Shown here piece by piece: positions 27,972-36,263 of a stretch of 41,069 nt of DNA. Under the pieces are notes generated by a model, which saw only the letters and a list, made by a program, of their open reading frames with translations, had not been told where the DNA came from and searched no databases. Source of the stretch: a virus; the IMG/VR virus record IMGVR_UViG_3300025459_000012, positions 1-41,069 of that record, one strand, 5' to 3'. Numbering within the stretch: position 1 is the first letter of the stretch; every line of letters begins with the position of its first letter. The position numbers were made by a program, and so were the translations under genes.

Positions 27972-29516
27972 ATGATCCGAAGTCAGACGCTAATCCCACT
28001 GACTTCCGGTTCATATACGGCTCGGTCAAAGCTGGCCGATTATCAAGTCAGCGAAAACCTGTTCTGCGAAATCGACCCGGCGGAAACGACGCCGGACGTT
28101 CCGATGACGCTCTATCCAAGAGAGGGCAAACGCGCATTGTCGGCTCCGCCCGTTGCCGGACCGGGGCGAGGCGTCTTCACCTTATCGAATGGAAGGCTCT
28201 TTGCCATTGTCGGCGCGGCGGTCTATTTCATTGATCAGAATTGGAAATGGAACCTTCTCGGCCAGATTTCCAATCTGACGACGCCTGTTTCAATGTCTGA
28301 CAATGGCGTTACCGCAGTGCTCGTGGATGGAACGCCAAAGGGCTATACCATTACGCTCCAGAACAATGTCATTGTCTTCGCTCCATTGGTTGATCCAACG
28401 GGCCTTTTTGTCGGATCGAACCGGGTGGATTTTTCGGACACGTTCCTTGCCTTTGCGGCTCCCGGAACGAATGAATGGTATGTTACGCTATCTGATCAGG
28501 TCGCCTTCAACTTTTTCGCTCAAGCGAATAAGGATTCAACACCGGACCCGATCCAGACCTTCGCGTTCAATATCCGTCAGGCATGGCTGCTCGGGACGCA
28601 AAATTCCGAGGTTTGGTTCAATGCCGGCGGGACGCCGTTTCCATATCAGGAATGGCCAAATATCTTTGTTCCATATGGATGCGCAGCCATATACAGCCTA
28701 GTGCGGGCGGATATTGACCTGTTTTGGATGTCCGAAAATGCTCAAGGGCAGGCGATTGCCGTGAAGACCAATGGCTATGCGGTTGAGGCGATCTCGACTA
28801 GAGCGCTCGAATATGAATGGTCCGGCTATCCGACCATCGCCGATTGTATCGGCGGGACATTCCAACAGGGCGGCCACACGTTTATCATTTTCAGTTTTCC
28901 GATAGCGGACAAATGCTGGGGATATGATCTCGCCACGAAGCAGTGGCATGAGCGAACCTATCGCGATCAGAATGGCGTCGCACATCGAGACAAGGCCACA
29001 TTCTTCGCCGCCGTCGGCGCTCCTGGCGGTTATCCCGCGACCATCGTTGGACAGGATTGGGCCACGGGTCAGATTTACGCTCTTGATCCCAAGACCTATA
29101 CGGATAACGGCGTTCCAATCGTCTGCCGGCGGACCTTTCCGCACATTATGGCCGACATGAAGGAAATCACTCACGTCTCATTCGTGGCGGATTTCGAGAC
29201 TGGTGGAATTACAGAGATTTCAGAAAATCCGCCAACGCACGATTGGAGCCCGGATTTTGGACCGGATTTTCAACCTGGTCTTTCTTATTCTCAACCTTTC
29301 ATCACCGCGCTGTGCATGCGCTACAGCAATAATGGCGGTGGTAGTTTTGGGAATTATCGTCAAAAGAAGCTCGCCAGCAGTGGCCATTATCGCAGTATGA
29401 TGCGGTGGCGCGGACTGGGCATGGCTCGCGATCGCGTATATGAGCTTTTGTGGGCCTATCCTGGTCCTTCGGCCCTTCAAGGAGCCTATATCGAGCCTCT
29501 TGGTCATTCCGCATGA
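27972..29516 (+). CDS. Tail accessory/DNA stabilisation protein, P22 gp10-like
   Basis: 514 residues (P22 gp10: 472). Beta-propeller-like repeats throughout; diagnostic stretches include NLFCEIDPAE near the start, GTQNSEVWFNAGGTPFPYQE near 215, CAAIYSLVRADIDLFWMSEN near 237, and IVGQDWATGQIYALDPKTYT near 357, the usual 'D-x-x-T-G-x-I-Y-x-L-D-x-x-x-Y-T-D-x-G' motif of the gp10 family. It would close the portal vertex below gp4. It overlaps the following gene by ATGA. Confidence 0.8.
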   Translation: MIRSQTLIPLTSGSYTARSKLADYQVSENLFCEIDPAETTPDVPMTLYPREGKRALSAPPVAGPGRGVFTLSNGRLFAIVGAAVYFIDQNWKWNLLGQISNLTTPVSMSDNGVTAVLVDGTPKGYTITLQNNVIVFAPLVDPTGLFVGSNRVDFSDTFLAFAAPGTNEWYVTLSDQVAFNFFAQANKDSTPDPIQTFAFNIRQAWLLGTQNSEVWFNAGGTPFPYQEWPNIFVPYGCAAIYSLVRADIDLFWMSENAQGQAIAVKTNGYAVEAISTRALEYEWSGYPTIADCIGGTFQQGGHTFIIFSFPIADKCWGYDLATKQWHERTYRDQNGVAHRDKATFFAAVGAPGGYPATIVGQDWATGQIYALDPKTYTDNGVPIVCRRTFPHIMADMKEITHVSFVADFETGGITEISENPPTHDWSPDFGPDFQPGLSYSQPFITALCMRYSNNGGGSFGNYRQKKLASSGHYRSMMRWRGLGMARDRVYELLWAYPGPSALQGAYIEPLGHSA

Positions 29517-30331
29517 CCAATGTCTTTGCTAACAGCGTTCCAGGACTCCATATCACCGACGCTAAAGGAAATATGGATGCCGTTTGGTATCAGTTCTTTG
29601 TGGCCATTTGGTTGCGGACAGGCGGCGCGACGGGAAGTGTCGCTATTCAACTCGACAGCATTGACAATAATGTCGGCGCAACGCTCTATCGCGGCGCAAC
29701 GGCATGGCAGGGGTTAAGTCCTGGCGCGCAATACACTGTTTTGCAGATGGGCGTCCAGTTTCCGGATTGGGGATTTCTCCAAGGCCACAATTTCGGACCT
29801 CAAAGCCAGAACTATTTTCTCGCCGGACCATCTTCGGGTGGCGTCGGAACGGCGGCATTTCGTGCGATTAACAGCGCCGATCTTGATGTTCTGAATGGTC
29901 AATATCCCGGAACGACGACTAATGATAACGCCGGCGCGGGAAATATCGGCCAAGACATTTCATCGGCGGCGAGTGCTGTTTCTCTTACGACCGCGACGCC
30001 AAAAGACATAACCAGCATCAGCTTAAGTCCAGGAGATTGGGACGTATGGGGAAACTTCACGAGCGCGCCAGCCGGATCAACGACGCAGAGCGACGTCCGA
30101 GCGTGGATCAATACGGTATCGGCGACCGATCCGGGACCTCCCAACGGCGGGTGCTATGCGGAGTTGCAAATGGCGATAGCGGCGGGATTGAGCCAGACCC
30201 TACCGCTCGGAATGATGAGAGTGACAATTCCAACGGGGCCAAATCTGACGGTTTATCTGAGCGCCGAGGTGACGTTTCTAGTCTCGACACTCACGGGCGG
30301 AGGATTTCTCGGGGCGAGACGCCGACGCTAG
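29513..30331 (+). CDS. Tail needle/fibre-position protein (P22 gp26 slot)
   Basis: 272 residues from ATG 29513. The start NVFANSVPGLHITDAKGNMD and AVWYQFFVAIWLRTGG is a pattern of phage tail proteins that begin with a short 'L-x-D-x-x-G-x-x-x-x-x-W-x-x-F-x-x-L/I-W-x-R-T-G' attachment region. The rest is beta-rich (SISLSPGDWDVWGNFTSAPA) and ends in ARRRR. By order it takes the place of gp26, but it does not look like a long coiled-coil needle and may be a short fibre. Confidence 0.5.
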   Translation: MTNVFANSVPGLHITDAKGNMDAVWYQFFVAIWLRTGGATGSVAIQLDSIDNNVGATLYRGATAWQGLSPGAQYTVLQMGVQFPDWGFLQGHNFGPQSQNYFLAGPSSGGVGTAAFRAINSADLDVLNGQYPGTTTNDNAGAGNIGQDISSAASAVSLTTATPKDITSISLSPGDWDVWGNFTSAPAGSTTQSDVRAWINTVSATDPGPPNGGCYAELQMAIAAGLSQTLPLGMMRVTIPTGPNLTVYLSAEVTFLVSTLTGGGFLGARRRR

Positions 30332-31113
30332 AACGTTCGTTCGACGCGAGCGAAATTAACGCGATCATCAATGATCAGGATATCTTTCCGCTCATTACGG
30401 TTCCAGGCCTCGATTATCTTGATGCGACGCCGATTATTTCCGACATGAACAATTTTGTTCTCATCGTGCGAGATGAGGAATGTGCTATCGGCGGAGGCAT
30501 GATCTTCACGCAGATGGAGCCGGGGATTTATGAAACTCATACTAATTTCCTGAAATCGCATCGCGGGATGTTCGCGGTTCAAGCCGCGCGCTTGGCCTGT
30601 CGATGGATGTTCACGCATACCGACTGCATGATCCTGCTGACAAGAATTCCGGCGTTTAACAAGGCTGCCGAGAAATTCTGCACGGCGATTGGCGGAACGA
30701 GGGAATTTGAACGCAAGGCGGTCTGGCCGAGTAACGATGGTCTCGCCGATATGTCGTTTTGGGCGCTGAGGTATGATGATTGGGTGAGAAAAACGCCAGA
30801 GTTGAGCGTCGTTGGTCACGAGTTCCATGAGAAGCTGGATAGCGAATTTTTCCGTCACGGCGTCGGGAGGACAAATCCTCACGAAGACGAGGAATGCCAT
30901 GACCGCTATGTCGGGGCTTGCATGGAAACGATCTTCGGCGGCCAGCCTGAGAAAGCAATTGTTCTCTATAACCGATGGGCTCGGTTCGCCGGTTATGGCT
31001 TGGTTAGTCTGGTCGCGCATAATCCGCTCATTTTAGATATCGGCGATGCAGTTCTGCAAATGCTGGACGGCAACACTTTCAAGGTGATTAAATGCCGACA
31101 GCAGCTGCAATAG
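30151..31113 (+). CDS. GNAT-like phage protein (P22 gp14 position), start unclear
   Basis: 320 residues if GTG 30151 is used, but the domain begins only at about 30328 (LERSFDASEINAII). ECAIGGGMIFTQMEPGIYET and HTNFLKSHRGMFAVQAARLA, followed by WMFTHTDCMILLTRIP and NKAAEKFCTAIGG, follow the GNAT-like fold of DUF2824-type phage proteins ('H-T-x-F-L-x-x-x-R-G ... T-x-x-P-x-x-N-x-x-A-x-x-x-x-x-x-x-G'). No ATG, GTG or TTG in frame exists between 30151 and 30328, so the first 59 residues would overlap the previous gene in another frame. A non-standard start or a sequence error is possible. Confidence 0.6.
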   Translation: MLCGVANGDSGGIEPDPTARNDESDNSNGAKSDGLSERRGDVSSLDTHGRRISRGETPTLERSFDASEINAIINDQDIFPLITVPGLDYLDATPIISDMNNFVLIVRDEECAIGGGMIFTQMEPGIYETHTNFLKSHRGMFAVQAARLACRWMFTHTDCMILLTRIPAFNKAAEKFCTAIGGTREFERKAVWPSNDGLADMSFWALRYDDWVRKTPELSVVGHEFHEKLDSEFFRHGVGRTNPHEDEECHDRYVGACMETIFGGQPEKAIVLYNRWARFAGYGLVSLVAHNPLILDIGDAVLQMLDGNTFKVIKCRQQLQ

Positions 31114-31787
31114 GGGCCGCTGGCTCAGTAGGGAGCGCCTTGATCGGAGCCGGCGCGTCGAAAGCCGCGTCTGGAGCCCAGACCCAGGCCGATATGATGG
31201 GGCTCATGCTCCAGCAACAACGGTTCCAGCAAGCGCAATCCGCGCTCAATCCCTATATCCAAGGAGGGCAGAGCGTTCTCCCGACGCTGCAAAACCTGCT
31301 TACGCCTGGACAATCCGCGCAGCAACTCGCGAAAATGCCGGGGTTTCAGTTTCAATCACAATGGGGAAATCTCGCCGCGACTAACCAACTTGCCGCGCAG
31401 GGTCTTGGTGGATCAACCGGCCCCTTGGCGACAGCGTTGTCTCAATACAATCAGGGCTTGGCCGGAACGTATTATCAGAACACGACGAATGCTCTGCAAA
31501 ATTATGCCAATATGGGCGCTGGCGCCGGGGCCGCGCTTGCTGGAACCGCGATGCAATCAGGACAACAGATGGGGCAGAGTTCTCAGGCGATCGGCGGCGC
31601 GCAAGCACAAGGTATTCTCGGTTCGGCTAATGCTCTGAGTGGCGGATTGGGAGGGCTTGCTAATGCCGGCATGTTGAGTAGCTTGATGAGCGGCCAATCT
31701 GGTTCGAGTTCTGGTCTCTATGGACAACTCAGTTCCGGATTGATGGGCCTTGGCCAAGGCGGTATAACTGGCGCGCCGGGAGGCTGA
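31092..31787 (+). CDS. Ejection protein, P22 gp7-like
   Basis: 231 residues (P22 gp7: 229) from ATG 31092 (AAGGTGA upstream), overlapping the previous gene by 22 bases. Start AAAIGAAGSVGSALIGAGAS is a Gly/Ala-rich membrane-active segment, followed by ADMMGLMLQQQRFQQAQSAL and NPYIQGGQSVLPTLQNLLTP, the 'L-x-P-Y-x-x-x-G-x-x-x-L-x-x-L' motif of phage DNA-injection/internal virion proteins. Gly/Gln/Ser-rich remainder. It would leave the virion with the DNA and help it cross the host membrane. Confidence 0.7.
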   Translation: MPTAAAIGAAGSVGSALIGAGASKAASGAQTQADMMGLMLQQQRFQQAQSALNPYIQGGQSVLPTLQNLLTPGQSAQQLAKMPGFQFQSQWGNLAATNQLAAQGLGGSTGPLATALSQYNQGLAGTYYQNTTNALQNYANMGAGAGAALAGTAMQSGQQMGQSSQAIGGAQAQGILGSANALSGGLGGLANAGMLSSLMSGQSGSSSGLYGQLSSGLMGLGQGGITGAPGG

Positions 31788-31788
31788 C

Positions 31789-32319
31789 ATGGCAAACGCT
31801 CTCTCTGCCCAAGGCGGACCACCCCCAGCGCCAAATCCGCAGCCATCGGCTATCATGGGCGGTCAAGGCGCTCCGATGGCTCCAGGAGGCTCGCAGGCGG
31901 CTCCGCAGGGCGCTCCCATGCCGCCACCAGCGCCGAGTCATCAGCAAACGGTGGCAGCGCTGCGACACTTCGATGCCATCGAAAAGGAGTTGAGCGGGCT
32001 GTTGGCAGACCCCGACCTCGGAAAATCGGATTTGAAGTCCAAGATCATCGATGGGACGACAAAACTGGTAGCGAACGGGATTCTAACGGCATCGGCTGCA
32101 GTGACGGAACTTGGCACTGTTCCGGAGCGGCCGTTTGAGCAGAAAAAGTGGCTGGAAAACCATTTCGTTCAAACTTTGCAAGCCGCGAATGCCGTGTTGG
32201 GCCACCATGCCGCCGCATTCGCTGGCCAGCAGGTGGACACGACGCCCGCCAATCCTGATGATCATCAGCAGCATATGGCCGGTTTGATGTCAAATTATGC
32301 GAGGCGTCCGAATGGTTGA
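31789..32319 (+). CDS. Virion-associated protein, Pro-rich N-terminus
   Basis: 176 residues from ATG 31789 (GGGAGG upstream). The first 50 residues are Pro/Ala/Gly-rich (PPPAPNPQPSAIMGGQGAPM); the rest is helical (HFDAIEKELSGLLADPDLGK, WLENHFVQTLQAANAVLGHH). This is typical of small proteins placed among ejection genes in P22-like phages. Exact function unknown. Confidence 0.5.
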   Translation: MANALSAQGGPPPAPNPQPSAIMGGQGAPMAPGGSQAAPQGAPMPPPAPSHQQTVAALRHFDAIEKELSGLLADPDLGKSDLKSKIIDGTTKLVANGILTASAAVTELGTVPERPFEQKKWLENHFVQTLQAANAVLGHHAAAFAGQQVDTTPANPDDHQQHMAGLMSNYARRPNG

Positions 32320-33556
32320 TCTGTCCGGCCTTTATCCCGCACCGCCGGCGCAGCCGCAGAACCTCCTCTCGGGTAATCCCGGTGCAATTCTAGGCATGGT
32401 CGGACAAGTAAACGCGCTCCAGCAATTTCAGGCACACCGAGCAGTGGGCGAAGCTTATCAGAATGCCCTGAATCCGGATGGTTCCGTCGATCAGTTGAAG
32501 CTTGCCGCAGGACTGAAAGCTCCTCAGGCCGCGCTCGCGGCGCCAGAAGCAATCGGGACCATGCTCGAACAGCGCGGCAAGATGATTGCCAACTCGACGA
32601 CGCAGTTCGGGTTGAAGCAATCGCAGAACGCTGAAATGCAGAGATTGCTTGCTGGATATGCGCAAGACCCCGATCAATCAGACGAAAAGATGCGAGATTT
32701 TGCTGTGACCGCTGCCAGAGCTGGCGGCGATCCGAACGACATCAATGCCATGCGACAAGAATTGTTATCGCAAAATCCTAAACAACGCGCTGCCACAATA
32801 GGCAACGCCTCCCGTCTTTCTATGGGGGCTGGCGCGGCATCGACGCCTGAGACAGTTACCGATCCTATTACTGGACAACAGATCCGAATCCCGCATGGCG
32901 GATTTTCTGGCGGCGCCCAAGCAATTCCTACAGGATTGTCTCCGCAACGAGCAGCCGATACGCAATCTTATATCGCTGACCAAGCTGCTTCGGCGAAAAC
33001 ACTTGCTGATATCCGCACGGCTGAACAAGCCTATCCGTTACTTGAGAAAATGACAGCACCGCAGTTCGGTCCTCTATCCCCAGAGTTTTCAAAAGTTAAG
33101 AATGGGCTTGTCTCTCTTGGGTGGCTCGATCCAAAATCGCCGATTGCCGACGCTGACACACTTCGACAAGAAGTCGCAAAAAAACTCAGTCAAAATTCTC
33201 TTATGATGCCTGGAGCTACTCGTTCTAATGAAGGAATGGCTGCTCAATACCAATCAAATCCTAGTTTGTTCCTGAGTAAAGAAGCTAATCTTCCATTGCT
33301 TCGTGATGCGATTGGTATGGCAAAGCAGGACGCCGCTGCTCCTTTGTTCGCTGGGAATGCTAATGATTATCAAAATGTTAAGAATAATCATTATCTTACC
33401 ACTGACCCACGCGGGTTTGTTTTGCATTTGATGGATGTTAAGACACGTGCGGCACTCAAGAATGATCCGAACGCAGCCAAAATACACGCAACCGGCCTTA
33501 AGGCGATATCGCGCGGTATGATGCCGCCTCCGATCGCGCCCAACGCGGGGCAATAA
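32312..33556 (+). CDS. DNA ejection protein, P22 gp20 position
   Basis: 414 residues from ATG 32312, overlapping the previous stop by 8 bases (P22 gp20: 471). GNPGAILGMVGQVNALQQFQ and KMIANSTTQFGLKQSQNAEM, then DVKTRAALKNDPNAAKIHAT near the end, resemble long, Gln/Ala-rich helical ejection proteins. It also carries a glycine-poor middle region coded by more AT-rich DNA from about 32,900. It meets the gp16-like gene by TAATG. Identified mainly by order and composition. Confidence 0.55.
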   Translation: MVDLSGLYPAPPAQPQNLLSGNPGAILGMVGQVNALQQFQAHRAVGEAYQNALNPDGSVDQLKLAAGLKAPQAALAAPEAIGTMLEQRGKMIANSTTQFGLKQSQNAEMQRLLAGYAQDPDQSDEKMRDFAVTAARAGGDPNDINAMRQELLSQNPKQRAATIGNASRLSMGAGAASTPETVTDPITGQQIRIPHGGFSGGAQAIPTGLSPQRAADTQSYIADQAASAKTLADIRTAEQAYPLLEKMTAPQFGPLSPEFSKVKNGLVSLGWLDPKSPIADADTLRQEVAKKLSQNSLMMPGATRSNEGMAAQYQSNPSLFLSKEANLPLLRDAIGMAKQDAAAPLFAGNANDYQNVKNNHYLTTDPRGFVLHLMDVKTRAALKNDPNAAKIHATGLKAISRGMMPPPIAPNAGQ

Positions 33557-36120
33557 TGGACCTCTCCTATATGCCTTCCGATCAATCATCTAGTGATGAT
33601 GTCGAAGGCTATATCTCTCAAGCGGCAAAGGCCAGGGGAATAGACCCTAAGGTCGCCTTGCGCGTCGCCCAAAGTGAGGGACTGAACAAATATTCTGGTG
33701 ATAGCGGATCATCGTTTGGACCATTCCAACTTCATTATGGCGGGATAGCCCCAGGTGGGAATGCCGTTTCTGGATTAGGTGATGAATTCACTAAAGCCAC
33801 GGGCAAACACGCGGGCAATCCATCGACTGTTCGCGATCAAATCGACTTCGCGCTCGATCACGCAGCTCAAAATGGATGGGGAGCCTTTCACGGCGCGGCT
33901 AGGGCTGGAATCAAGCCTTATGCCGGGATTCAAAAGCAGGCGGCTGTTGATTTATTCGGCTCATCGTGGGAAGCTGCGCCCGCTAAAGCTACCGCACCTG
34001 CTCAAGCGACGAAAAGCGCCGCTCCACAGCAGGCAGAACCGGATTTATTCAGTTCGTCATGGGAAGCTGTGCCCGCGCAGCAGGCTCAAGGCACCGCAAC
34101 GCCGTCGCCAGCGGCAATCGCTCCCACCGCACCACTTGGCATCAATGAATCAGTTCGCGCTCTCGGAACCGGAATCCCAATTGTCGGTGGGTTGCTCAAT
34201 AAAGCCAATGCGGCGACAAATGCGCTGTTAGCCCCCGCGCTTAACCCGATGTTCGCTCCCAATGAACAACTGCAAGGCGGAACAATTCAAGAGCGCTATA
34301 CGAACGCGCTCGCCCAACAAAACGCGATGGATATTGCATCGCAACAACAACATCCGAGCGCTACCACAGCGTTAAATATCGCGGGTGCGGTTGGCGGCAC
34401 AATTCCGGCCATGATGGCTGCTCCCGCCGCATTTGGTATTAGCAGAGCGCCTTTGCTAGCGCGTAGTTTGCTATCTGGACTTACAGGAGCCGGGGTTAAT
34501 ACCGCTGACGTTCTTGCGCGACACGGCTATGATCCAGATGAATTAAAGAATGCCGCCGCGACCGGATTGGCGTTCGGCATGGGCGGACCTGCTGTCGGAG
34601 CTTTGGCAGGCGAAGGCGTCAGCGCATTGACCAATCTTGCCGCGCGAACTACCCCAGCCGCGCGATGGATGGCAAACGCATTGACGGGAACAGGAACCAC
34701 CCCGCAAGAGGCAAGCACCTCCATCCAAGGCATGGGGCCACAAGCCACGATTGCCGACATAAATCCAACGATGCAAACTCGCGCCGGCGCTGTCGCCAGT
34801 CTTGGCACGCCCGAAACGTCCGGCATTAAAGAGTTTATGACCGCGCGCCATGAAGGTGGAGATGACCGCCTCTCTCAAGCCGTTGAGCGCAATCTTGGAC
34901 CGAGGCCAGACGTAACCGCGCTCAAAGAGAATATGCTTGAAACCGCCCGCGATGCCGCTCGACCTTATTATGATCAAGCTCGCACGCAAGGCGGTCCGAT
35001 GGACACAACGTCGCTTATTTCCGACATTGATAATCAACTCGGGAAGGTAAATCCAAAAGGGCATAAGGCGGCGGCCTTGAACAAAGCAAGATCGCTTCTC
35101 ACGTATGAAACACCTATCGTCGGTCCTGACGGGAAGCCGACGACGATTACAGTTCCGCGCGACGATCCTGGCATGCTCCACGAAACACGACAAGAACTTG
35201 ATGACATTCTTTATGGCGTCAAGCGAACTGGATTGATGGATGGAACGTCGGTTGATAGAGCCGTGACTAATACGCTCTCAAATGTTCGCGGAAAATTGGA
35301 CGATATTATAAAAACAAATCCAGCCATGAGGAGAGCAGATGAAGCATTTTCAGAACATATGGAAAATATCAATGCGGTTGATGAAGGAACCGACTTGTTT
35401 AAGCCACAGAACAGGATTGAGGATGTTCGTCGCAGCATACAAGGAAAAACTCCAGATCAATTGCAAAGCATGCGACAGGGAGCGTTGGCTGCTATTCACG
35501 ATGCCATAAATAATAGCCGTCAAGGTGATCTGTCGGGCGCGAGAAGCCTTCTTGCCAAATCGAGCGCCAATCGTTCCAAATTGGATGAACTGTTTCCAAA
35601 TTCCGGTAATATGCTAGACGATCTCGATAGCGAACTTGCCAAGCGGGCGACCGAGCATCAGGTTTTAGGTCAATCAGCCACGGCGGAGCGGACAGCTATT
35701 CGCGAAAGCCTTAAGCCGCCGCAGCCAGGAGGACAGAATGGTCTTCCTGATGTTTTATCAGCCATCGCGGGTGGTCACTTTGCGGGCGGCCCTGGTGTCG
35801 CCGCCGGTATCGCAGCTAGTCGGGCATATCAATCCGCGCTCCAATCAATGCGCAATTGGCAATATCAGAGATTGACGGGTGGCTTGGCGCGTGGATTTAC
35901 GGCAGTAGGACCGGAACAGCGCGCGTTTCTCGATCAAGTGCAAAGAGCCCATGCGACGAACGCTCTTGCCGCGAGCGCGGCGCAAAAGGCTTCCACGGGA
36001 GCTAATCTGCTAACGCGCACTCTTGGACCACGAGGTGTCAATTCCCTCATGACGGCCTTTGGCCAGCGTCCAGTGCTAAGCGTCTATCCGCAAAGCGGAA
36101 ATGCGCTTAGCCAACCCTAG
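33556..36120 (+). CDS. DNA ejection protein with lytic transglycosylase domain (P22 gp16-like)
   Basis: 854 residues (P22 gp16: 609). Residues 15-65 form a lysozyme-like domain: ISQAAKARGIDPKVALRVAQ, then SEGLNKYSGDSGSSFGPFQL with likely catalytic Glu41 and GPFQLHYGG. DLF(G/S)SSWEA(A/V)PA occurs twice in the linker that follows. Hydrophobic Gly/Ala-rich stretches near 230-370 could be membrane-active. The remainder is a long helical region (EAFSEHMENINAVDEGTDLF). It would open peptidoglycan and pass DNA through the envelope. Confidence 0.8.
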   Translation: MDLSYMPSDQSSSDDVEGYISQAAKARGIDPKVALRVAQSEGLNKYSGDSGSSFGPFQLHYGGIAPGGNAVSGLGDEFTKATGKHAGNPSTVRDQIDFALDHAAQNGWGAFHGAARAGIKPYAGIQKQAAVDLFGSSWEAAPAKATAPAQATKSAAPQQAEPDLFSSSWEAVPAQQAQGTATPSPAAIAPTAPLGINESVRALGTGIPIVGGLLNKANAATNALLAPALNPMFAPNEQLQGGTIQERYTNALAQQNAMDIASQQQHPSATTALNIAGAVGGTIPAMMAAPAAFGISRAPLLARSLLSGLTGAGVNTADVLARHGYDPDELKNAAATGLAFGMGGPAVGALAGEGVSALTNLAARTTPAARWMANALTGTGTTPQEASTSIQGMGPQATIADINPTMQTRAGAVASLGTPETSGIKEFMTARHEGGDDRLSQAVERNLGPRPDVTALKENMLETARDAARPYYDQARTQGGPMDTTSLISDIDNQLGKVNPKGHKAAALNKARSLLTYETPIVGPDGKPTTITVPRDDPGMLHETRQELDDILYGVKRTGLMDGTSVDRAVTNTLSNVRGKLDDIIKTNPAMRRADEAFSEHMENINAVDEGTDLFKPQNRIEDVRRSIQGKTPDQLQSMRQGALAAIHDAINNSRQGDLSGARSLLAKSSANRSKLDELFPNSGNMLDDLDSELAKRATEHQVLGQSATAERTAIRESLKPPQPGGQNGLPDVLSAIAGGHFAGGPGVAAGIAASRAYQSALQSMRNWQYQRLTGGLARGFTAVGPEQRAFLDQVQRAHATNALAASAAQKASTGANLLTRTLGPRGVNSLMTAFGQRPVLSVYPQSGNALSQP

Positions 36121-36263
36121 AATATAGGATTGAAATGAATAGGGCAGTAATTACTGCAAGAATGATACCAGTCATGATAACCAACTCCATTTATACAGGT
36201 TCGTTTGATAGTTCGGCTGGCTCTCCAACGCTGGACGGCCTGACTACCTACCACAGGAACCCC

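Noticed and set aside
36135-36263. Upstream in-frame start adding 43 residues to the secreted protein
   Set aside because: It would bury the signal peptide; the start at 36264 has its own ribosome site. Not excluded.
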